From assembly GCA_027489475.1 (NCBI GenBank), contig JAIXZQ010000072.1, forward strand, positions 1 through 6,612: DNA of 6,612 nt, written 5' to 3'. Shown here one piece after another: positions 1 to 6,612 of the stretch. Source of the DNA: Methylophilus sp. (lineage in GTDB: Bacteria; Pseudomonadota; Gammaproteobacteria; Burkholderiales; Methylophilaceae). The notes under the pieces were generated by a model that was given only the letters and a program-made list of their open reading frames with translations, did not search any database and had not been told where the DNA came from. The stretch's first letter is position 1. Each line of letters starts with the position of its first letter. A program made the translations under genes and the position numbers.

Positions 1-2612
<2,612 letters not shown>

Positions 2613-2614
2613 TC

Positions 2615-3493
2615 ATGACCCGCGCACTCACCTTGATGATTTCATGCACCTTGTTTTACAGCCTCACCGTGTACGCTAAAGAGGCTGCGCTTGAGGCGTG
2701 TGATACGGCTGTTCAGCAACAACAGTTTGCGCAGGCGATCAGCATGGCGGATAAATATCCGCAACAAGTGGGATTTTGGCTGTGTAAAGGTCGGGCGCAG
2801 TCTGCATTAAACAAGCCGGCCGACGCCGAAGCCAGTTTTCAGCAAGCTTTACGGCTCAAACCCACGGGGTTGGACTTGATTTCTGCTTATTTATTGCTGG
2901 GCAATGCACAACGTGACAGCCAACAGTATGACGCCGCTTTGCAGAGCTATCAGCAGGCATTAGCCAGCAGCGAACAACAAAATATGCGCCGCTACGCACG
3001 GATAGCCCATAATTTAATCGGCGAAACGCATGCCGATGCAGGCCGTTATGCCCCGGCCTTGGAGGCGTTTAAAGTCGGAGAAAAATTGGCGATGAATGAT
3101 GATGAGCGCGCCGACAGCTATGTGCACGAAGCGCAAACTTATCAGCAATTACAGCAATTAGATCAGGCGATCGAATACCAACTCAAAGGCGTGTTGATGT
3201 TGCGTAAGTCGGGTTCGCCTGACCAATATGCCGAAGCCAGTTTGGCATTGGGCCAACTGTTTGTCGCAAAAAAAGACTACGTTGGCGCAGAAAAAACCTA
3301 CCAACGTCTGTTTGACTATGCCCATGAAAATGGCGGCAGTTTTTATGAGGCCAAAACCGCAGTGTATTGGGCGGCGGCAAAACGCGCGCAAGGCGATACG
3401 GCTGGCGCAGCGCAATTATTGGCACAAGCCCAGCAACTGGCAACGCAGTTAAAAGACCCTGAGTTGGATGCCTTGTTGGCAAAAGGGCTGTAA
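2615..3493 (+). CDS. Exported tetratricopeptide-repeat (TPR) protein
   Basis: 292 residues. Residues 1-21 look like a Sec signal peptide: positively charged start (MTR), a hydrophobic core, and VYA before the likely cut after Ala21, giving a periplasmic protein. Cys11 lies within the hydrophobic core without a good lipobox, so a lipoprotein is unlikely. The mature part is almost entirely TPR helices, about seven repeats by eye, near residues 30-60, 54-87, 88-121, 128-160, 165-198, 205-238 and 245-278. Examples of the TPR pattern are DAALQSYQQAL and AEASFQQALRLKP. The only mature cysteines are Cys29 and Cys57, in the first repeat, and could form a disulfide. TPR solenoids bind proteins; no partner or function can be read from the sequence. 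The gene begins two bases after the ligA stop, with no evident Shine-Dalgarno, so it is probably translated by coupling to ligA. Confidence 0.85.
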   Translation: MTRALTLMISCTLFYSLTVYAKEAALEACDTAVQQQQFAQAISMADKYPQQVGFWLCKGRAQSALNKPADAEASFQQALRLKPTGLDLISAYLLLGNAQRDSQQYDAALQSYQQALASSEQQNMRRYARIAHNLIGETHADAGRYAPALEAFKVGEKLAMNDDERADSYVHEAQTYQQLQQLDQAIEYQLKGVLMLRKSGSPDQYAEASLALGQLFVAKKDYVGAEKTYQRLFDYAHENGGSFYEAKTAVYWAAAKRAQGDTAGAAQLLAQAQQLATQLKDPELDALLAKGL

Positions 3494-3509
3494 CCTTTAT
3501 CAGTTTTTT
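3482..3509 (+). terminator. Weak intrinsic terminator candidate after the TPR gene
   Basis: AAAGG (3482-3486) can pair with CCTTT (3494-3498) around the stop codon, and a run of six T follows at 3504-3509. The stem is only five base pairs and five bases separate it from the T run, so it is a poor match to a standard intrinsic terminator. It is listed because it is the best candidate between the ligA unit and msrP. Confidence 0.22.
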
Positions 3510-3559
3510 AATCTTCGGCTGCGCGTGCAGGCAAAATAATGTGGAATTAACTGTAAGGG

Positions 3560-3587
3560 TTGACAGTCAGACTCGACAAACTAGACA
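3560..3587 (+). promoter_or_regulatory. Candidate sigma-70-type promoter for msrPQ
   Basis: A perfect TTGACA (3560-3565) lies 16 bases before TAGACA (3582-3587), which matches the -10 consensus TATAAT at only three of six positions. Transcription would begin near 3594, about 30 bases before the msrP ATG at 3623. The location, in the only gap between the ligA unit and msrP, supports it; the poor -10 box weakens it, and an alternative sigma factor or an activator could be involved. Confidence 0.4.
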
Positions 3588-3612
3588 TTCATCTCCTAGG
3601 TCATCGTCAGTC

Positions 3613-3616
3613 AGGA
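3613..3616 (+). promoter_or_regulatory. Shine-Dalgarno sequence deciding the msrP start
   Basis: AGGA at 3613-3616 lies six bases before the ATG at 3623. This supports 3623 over the TTG at 3560, which would start inside the TTGACA of the candidate promoter and has no comparable ribosome binding site. Confidence 0.65.
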
Positions 3617-3622
3617 ACACCT

Positions 3623-4582
3623 ATGCTACTCGATAACAACCGTCGTAATCCCAGTGCCATTCTGCCCTCTGAAATCACGCCACAAGCGGTGTTTGAACAA
3701 CGTCGCGAAGTCCTCAAGCTGGCCGGTGCCGCCGCTGCCAGCGCCTTGACTGGCTTGAGTTTGCCCGCGCAAGCAGCCACTGCCGGGTCATTAAGCTTTG
3801 CTAAAACCGCCTACGGCAAAGAAGAAACCTTAACCAGCTTGCAAGATGTCACCAGCTATAACAATTACTACGAGTTTGGCACGGGTAAAGAAGACCCCGC
3901 CAGAGAGGCCGTGTTATTTAAACCAACACCTTGGACGATTAATATTGAAGGCGCAGTCAAACAAGCCAAATCTATCAGCATAGAACAACTGCTAAAACTG
4001 GCGCCGCTGGAAGAGCGCATCTACCGTATGCGTTGTGTAGAGGGCTGGTCTATGGTGATTCCTTGGATAGGCCTGCCGCTGAAAGCGCTGATAGACTGGG
4101 CGCAGCCGACAGGCAACGCCAAATATATTGAATTTATCTCATACAATGACCCCAGACATATGCCAGGCGCGCGTATTCCTGTGCTCGACTGGCCCTATAT
4201 TGAAGGCCTACGTATGGATGAGGCCATGCAACCGTTGACCTTGTTAGCGGTGGGGTTGTATGGTCAGGTGTTGCCCAACCAAAACGGCGCGCCAGTGCGC
4301 TTAGTGGTGCCATGGAAATACGGCTTTAAAGGGGCAAAAGCCATCAGCACCATACGCTTTGTTGAAAAAATGCCCAATACCACCTGGATGAAAGCCAGTC
4401 CGCGTGAATATGGTTTTTATGCCAACGTCAATCCACAAGTCGATCATCCGCGCTGGACGCAATCTTCAGAAAAGCGCATTGGGGCGGGCTTGTTTGCCGG
4501 ACGGGTAAAAACCAAGCTGTTTAATGGCTATGATGAAGTGGCGGGTTTGTATGCGGGCATGGATTTGAAGAAGTTTTTCTAA
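3623..4582 (+). CDS. msrP: Periplasmic methionine sulfoxide reductase, molybdopterin catalytic subunit MsrP (YedY)
   Basis: Reduces methionine sulfoxide in oxidised envelope proteins, using electrons delivered by MsrQ. 319 residues from the ATG at 3623. A twin-arginine signal is clear: RREVLKLAG with Arg27-Arg28, a hydrophobic stretch rich in Ala, and AQA at 49-51 before the likely cut, as expected for export of a folded molybdenum enzyme. The family signature [17 protein letters not shown] (129-145) contains Cys138, equivalent to the cysteine that ligates molybdenum in E. coli YedY. Further hallmarks are [19 protein letters not shown] (about 219-237) and [10 protein letters not shown] (262-271) followed by DHPRW. 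Length is normal for the family. The reading frame also continues upstream to a TTG at 3560, but the extra 21 residues do not look like part of the protein. The stop overlaps the msrQ ATG, so the two subunits are coupled. Confidence 0.96.
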   Translation: MLLDNNRRNPSAILPSEITPQAVFEQRREVLKLAGAAAASALTGLSLPAQAATAGSLSFAKTAYGKEETLTSLQDVTSYNNYYEFGTGKEDPAREAVLFKPTPWTINIEGAVKQAKSISIEQLLKLAPLEERIYRMRCVEGWSMVIPWIGLPLKALIDWAQPTGNAKYIEFISYNDPRHMPGARIPVLDWPYIEGLRMDEAMQPLTLLAVGLYGQVLPNQNGAPVRLVVPWKYGFKGAKAISTIRFVEKMPNTTWMKASPREYGFYANVNPQVDHPRWTQSSEKRIGAGLFAGRVKTKLFNGYDEVAGLYAGMDLKKFF

Positions 4583-5229
4583 TGGTGATCCCCTTGTTTA
4601 AACAGGCCTGCATACGCTTGTCTCCGTGGTCTCCACAGGTTGCCATCGCGCGTCTAAAAGCCGTTATTTGGCTGCTTGCGCTAACCCCCTTGCTGCGCTT
4701 GCTGGCATTGGGACTCACCGATGGCTTAGGGGCCAACCCGGTCGAGTTTATTGAACGCTCGACCGGCACTTGGGCACTGGTGTTTTTATTGCTTTCGCTC
4801 AGCGTCAGTCCGCTACGTGCTTGGACGCAGCAGGCGTGGTTAATGGCCGTGCGTCGCTTACTTGGGCTATGGATGTTTGCGTTTGCCTGTCTGCATGTGA
4901 CCAGCTATTTATGGCTGGATTATCAGTTTTTCTGGCCTGATATAGTAGCCGATATCAGCAAACACCCCTATGTCTTGGTGGGAGCCGCCGCTTGGTTGCT
5001 CAGTATGCCGCTGGCAGCCACCTCAAACCAGCGCGCCATACGTGCGCTAAAAAAACGCTGGAAAACCCTGCATCTGCTGGCGTATCTGATTGCTGTGCTC
5101 GGTTTGCTGCATTTTTGGTGGTTGGTTAAAAAAGATGTCACCGAACCCGTGCTGTATTCATTGCTGTTTGCTGGGTTGATGCTGCCACGCTTTGCGGGCT
5201 GGTTTCGCGATTATCGCAAGTCACAGTAA
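4582..5229 (+). CDS. msrQ: Haem-binding membrane subunit MsrQ (YedZ) of the MsrPQ system
   Basis: Inner-membrane b-type cytochrome that passes electrons from quinols to periplasmic MsrP. 215 residues; belongs to the ferric-reductase-like transmembrane family. About six hydrophobic segments are visible, including AVIWLLALTPLLRLLALG (27-44), TWALVFLLLSLSV (63-75), LLGLWMFAFACLHVTSYLW (93-111), YVLVGAAAWLLSMPLA (130-145), LLAYLIAVLGLLHFWWL (165-181) and LYSLLFAGLMLP (191-202). His105, His164 and His177 lie in the positions expected for the haem ligands of this family (E. coli YedZ His91, His151, His164). The motif NPVEFIERSTGTWAL (52-66) is also typical. The ATG at 4582 shares its A with the msrP stop (TAATG), so no other start is needed. 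Confidence 0.95.
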   Translation: MVIPLFKQACIRLSPWSPQVAIARLKAVIWLLALTPLLRLLALGLTDGLGANPVEFIERSTGTWALVFLLLSLSVSPLRAWTQQAWLMAVRRLLGLWMFAFACLHVTSYLWLDYQFFWPDIVADISKHPYVLVGAAAWLLSMPLAATSNQRAIRALKKRWKTLHLLAYLIAVLGLLHFWWLVKKDVTEPVLYSLLFAGLMLPRFAGWFRDYRKSQ

Positions 5230-5256
5230 ACCCGCGTGCATGGTTTGTAAGTTCTT

Positions 5257-5302
5257 GGCCTTTCGTGCGACCAATGCTGACATTGACCCGACACGAAAGG
5301 TT
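5257..5302 (+). promoter_or_regulatory. Hairpin that would mask the Shine-Dalgarno of the DoxX gene
   Basis: CCTTTCGTG (5259-5267) is the exact reverse complement of CACGAAAGG (5292-5300). In RNA the stem extends outward by two G-U pairs (5257-5258 with 5301-5302) and inward, past a bulged A at 5291, by two more pairs (5268-5269 with 5289-5290). An upper stem CAATG (5272-5276) with CATTG (5281-5285) closes on a CTGA loop. The 3' arm contains GAAAGG (5295-5300), the likely ribosome binding site for the ATG at 5308, so the structure could control translation. It could instead be a DNA operator or a remnant terminator; no T run follows directly. Confidence 0.5.
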
Positions 5303-5307
5303 TCCAA

Positions 5308-5817
5308 ATGTTTTTATCATTACAACAGCACTATTTATGCGGCGTTCAAAAGCTGCACACCATGCATGCGTCGCTCTCGCCTTTATTGTTGCGCTGGTTT
5401 TTGGCGTGGGAGTTTGGTGAGGCCGGCTGGGCGAAATGGCATGGTCAAAATTGGTTTGCTGAACTACGTTTTCCGTTTCCGTTTGATTTATTACCGCCTT
5501 GGTTAAATTGGCAATTGGCCATGAGCTTTGAGTTGCTCGGTGCGGTGGCACTGTTTCTGGGGCTGTTCACCCGATTTTTTGCGTTACAGTTGGTCGTCAT
5601 CACTTGGGTTGCCATTGCCAGCGTCCATTGGCCTGAACACTGGAACCATGTCTCAGATCTACTGATGGGCTATCGCTTTGAAGACAGCGAAGGCGATGGC
5701 TTTGGTAATTTCAAATTGCCCTTTATTTACCTGCTCGTGCTGGTGCCATTGCTATTAGGGGGCGCAGGACGCTGGAGTGTAGATGCCTATCTTATGCGTC
5801 GCAAGCAGTTAAGTTAA
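5308..5817 (+). CDS. DoxX-family membrane protein (HvfX-like)
   Basis: 169 residues. Hydrophobic segments near 22-38, 69-88, 89-106 and 138-153 give the four-helix layout of DoxX-family proteins. Family-like stretches are the first helix with [11 protein letters not shown] followed by AGWAKW (39-44), the [12 protein letters not shown] region (56-66), [19 protein letters not shown] (75-93), and [12 protein letters not shown] (131-142) before the last helix and [12 protein letters not shown]. Between helices 3 and 4 lies a His-, Trp- and acid-rich loop (about 107-130). The ATG at 5308 has GAAAGG at 5295-5300, seven bases upstream; an in-frame ATG at 5362 is less likely because the N-terminal amphipathic stretch is family-like. 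DoxX relatives act in thiosulfate:quinone oxidoreduction, in an oxidant-resistance complex of mycobacteria, and in copper-related peptide clusters (HvfX). The exact role here is unknown; proximity to msrPQ suggests envelope redox, as inference only. Confidence 0.85.
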   Translation: MFLSLQQHYLCGVQKLHTMHASLSPLLLRWFLAWEFGEAGWAKWHGQNWFAELRFPFPFDLLPPWLNWQLAMSFELLGAVALFLGLFTRFFALQLVVITWVAIASVHWPEHWNHVSDLLMGYRFEDSEGDGFGNFKLPFIYLLVLVPLLLGGAGRWSVDAYLMRRKQLS

Positions 5818-5844
5818 GAGTAGCTAGATAGTGAAAACACGCAT

Positions 5845-6098
5845 TCACTGCGCTGTGGTGTCTTGCTTTGCAGGGCATTGCAGCGCGGTTTGTGCATCTT
5901 TAAAAGGCGTGAGTCCGCCATTTTCAGACAGCCAGGCCATGCACATCAGGGAGCGCGGCAGTCCGCCTCGCATTGTGTGACATCGCACACAGACAAAAAA
6001 AGCCAGCTTCGACCTTGACAGGCAAGGCGATACCACAGAAGATAGCCGCCATAATTAAGCGCAGCCAGCCTCAGCACAACGAGGACTGATTGACGCAT
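5845..6098 (-). pseudogene. Doubtful small reverse-strand gene split over two frames
   Basis: On the minus strand an ATG at 6098-6096 opens a 50-codon frame ending at 5946, starting MRQSVLVVLRLAALNYGG, with one hydrophobic segment (about 4-22) that could be a membrane helix. A second frame, shifted by -1 and open down to the stop at 5847-5845, overlaps it and contains CVRCH, a CxxCH pattern, followed by RGGLPRS. The two frames meet at a run of seven T (minus strand, 6001-5995). Joining them there would give about 84 residues. The layout, a hydrophobic N-terminus then a Cys-containing (V)RC...LPRS segment, faintly recalls the small PP0621-type proteins, but the second CxxC cysteine is missing and this is only an impression. 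No good ribosome binding site precedes the ATG. It may be a decayed gene, a frameshifted gene or chance. Confidence 0.18.
5902..5924 (-). terminator. Weak terminator candidate, possibly bidirectional
   Basis: GGCG (5906-5909) pairs with CGCC (5916-5919) around a six-base loop, flanked by AAAA at 5902-5905 and TTTT at 5921-5924. Read on the minus strand, the stem is followed by TTTTAAA; on the plus strand it is followed by ATTTTC, so it could also end transcripts from the DoxX gene. The four-pair GC stem is short, hence low confidence. Confidence 0.25.
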
Positions 6099-6130
6099 CA
6101 AATGTTTTACGGGGGTGTCATCTTAACAAT

Positions 6131-6153
6131 CGATAAGCATAGGGTGCTTGTCG
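6131..6153 (+). promoter_or_regulatory. Nine-pair hairpin in the leader of the PAS-type gene
   Basis: CGATAAGCA (6131-6139) pairs with TGCTTGTCG (6145-6153) with a single U-G wobble (6134 with 6150) and a five-base TAGGG loop. It ends 37 bases before the ATG at 6191, so it would lie in the 5' untranslated region or act as an operator. No T run follows, which argues against a terminator. No known riboswitch consensus was recognised. Confidence 0.35.
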
Positions 6154-6190
6154 GCCGTTGGGTTATGCACTACGGTGGTGAAAGTTTACG

Positions 6191-6612
6191 ATGACCAATA
6201 TCGATCCTAGGCCTCTCACAGAGGGACTGGCGGAATCTTCTACGCGACTGGCTTTTGAACGCTGGTGTGTCTTACGCGAGCCACAGGCGTTTCATGTGGC
6301 AGTCAGCCTGCCTTCACAGCCTACCCAACAAGTCAGGGCCTTATTATCCACCGCGCAAGGTGCCAGTTGGGCGGGCAATCAGTTAAGCCAGTTATGGCAA
6401 GTGTTGCATGACTTTCATTGTGCGCCCGTGCTTGCGCTATTAGCCGAGCGCACTCCGGGACAAGGCATGCGTACGCTCAGACTGGCCAGTCAAAGCTTGC
6501 CGCAACGTTGGCTAGAATGCAGCGTGCATGATGGCGATACCTTACAGTCTCAACGCCTGTTATTGATTCGCGAAGTCACCCACGAACATGCGGCCGCCTT
6601 GGCTTTTCAGCA
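6191..6612 (+). CDS. Probable PAS-domain signalling protein, N-terminal part (3' end outside window)
   Basis: From the ATG at 6191 the frame is open for 140 codons to the right edge. An in-frame TGA at 6179-6181 makes this the first available start; a weak GGTG (6177-6180) lies ten bases upstream. No signal peptide or membrane segment is seen, so this part looks cytoplasmic. Residues 95-130 resemble the last strands of a PAS sensory domain: TLRLASQSLPQRWLEC, then QRLLLIREVTHEHA, comparable to the W-(L/V)-E ... L-I-I-R-D-I-T-E/H pattern that commonly precedes a histidine kinase, GGDEF or further PAS module. The earlier residues, about 20-90, would be the rest of that PAS fold and are poorly conserved. 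The output domain is beyond the edge, so kinase, diguanylate cyclase and other types cannot be told apart. Codon usage resembles the neighbouring genes. Confidence 0.55.
   Translation, partial: MTNIDPRPLTEGLAESSTRLAFERWCVLREPQAFHVAVSLPSQPTQQVRALLSTAQGASWAGNQLSQLWQVLHDFHCAPVLALLAERTPGQGMRTLRLASQSLPQRWLECSVHDGDTLQSQRLLLIREVTHEHAAALAFQ

Larger units (their letters stand above)
5818..6190. other. Gene-poor stretch with several short inverted repeats
   Basis: No convincing gene fills this 373-bp interval between the DoxX-family gene and the PAS-type gene. Inverted repeats are frequent: AGTGAA/TTCACT (5830-5835 with 5844-5849), GGCG/CGCC (5906-5909 with 5916-5919), GAG-GCGG/CCGCCTC with one bulged base (5951-5969), TGTGTG/CACACA (5974-5979 with 5986-5991) and a nine-pair stem at 6131-6153. 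AGTCCGCC occurs twice (5912-5919 and 5960-5967). On the reverse strand two overlapping small reading frames run through most of it. The stretch may hold the end of the upstream transcript, the promoter of the downstream gene, a small RNA or a decayed gene; the sequence alone does not decide. Confidence 0.6.

Noticed and set aside
3519..3530. CTGC-GCGT-GCAG stem in the gap before msrP
   Set aside because: Four base pairs only and no T run; too short to call an operator or terminator.
5831..5980. Plus-strand GTG frame of 49 codons (MKTRIHCAVVSCFAGHC...) after the DoxX gene
   Set aside because: It begins like a signal peptide, but it is short, lacks a ribosome binding site at good spacing, and the remainder resembles nothing recognised.
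5976..5991. CRP/FNR-like site TGTGA-N6-ACACA
   Set aside because: One mismatch to the palindrome and about 200 bases from the nearest start; short TG/CA repeats produce such matches by chance. Kept only as a remark in the gap finding.
5845..6036. CVRCH in the reverse-strand frame as a c-type haem site, i.e. a small cytochrome
   Set aside because: The motif alone in a doubtful ORF with a GTG start, no clear signal peptide in that frame and no distal Met/His context is insufficient.
6090..6118. TTGACG at 6090-6095 as the -35 of the PAS-type gene promoter
   Set aside because: No acceptable -10 hexamer lies 16-18 bases downstream.

Overview
The window is about 50% GC by eye and reads as a chromosomal segment of a betaproteobacterium. 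The zipA-ligA pair matches the smc-zipA-ligA arrangement common in that class. The mix of genes and the protein style suggest Methylophilaceae (Methylophilus/Methylovorus-like), but this is inference from memory and was not tested by alignment.

Layout. All confident genes are on the + strand. Positions 1-504 hold the 3' end of zipA (FtsZ-binding domain). It overlaps by one base (TAATG) the complete NAD-dependent DNA ligase gene ligA (504-2612). Two bases later comes a gene for an exported TPR-repeat protein (2615-3493), so these three look like one translationally coupled unit. A 129-bp gap holds a weak terminator candidate and a TTGACA promoter candidate. It leads into msrP (3623-4582) and msrQ (4582-5229), again joined by TAATG; together they encode the periplasmic methionine sulfoxide reductase system. 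A 78-bp spacer carries a long inverted repeat that would bury the ribosome binding site of the next gene, a DoxX-family membrane protein (5308-5817). A 373-bp gene-poor stretch follows (5818-6190), with several short inverted repeats and a doubtful reverse-strand small ORF pair. The window ends inside a probable PAS-type signalling gene (6191 to the edge) that is not completed here.

How the genes work together. zipA and ligA are housekeeping genes (division ring anchoring; nick sealing in replication and repair). MsrPQ forms an electron path from the quinone pool through a membrane haem protein to a Tat-exported molybdenum enzyme that repairs oxidised methionines in the envelope. The DoxX-family protein just behind it may share an envelope-redox role, but that link rests only on position.

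Most notable observations: the ligase ends in QPDLF, which fits the sliding-clamp binding consensus; the hairpin over the DoxX gene's Shine-Dalgarno sequence; and a T TTT TTG slippery heptamer linking two overlapping reverse-strand reading frames in the gene-poor stretch. No mobile element, CRISPR array, tRNA or rRNA was seen, and nothing here is clear evidence for an undescribed multi-gene system.
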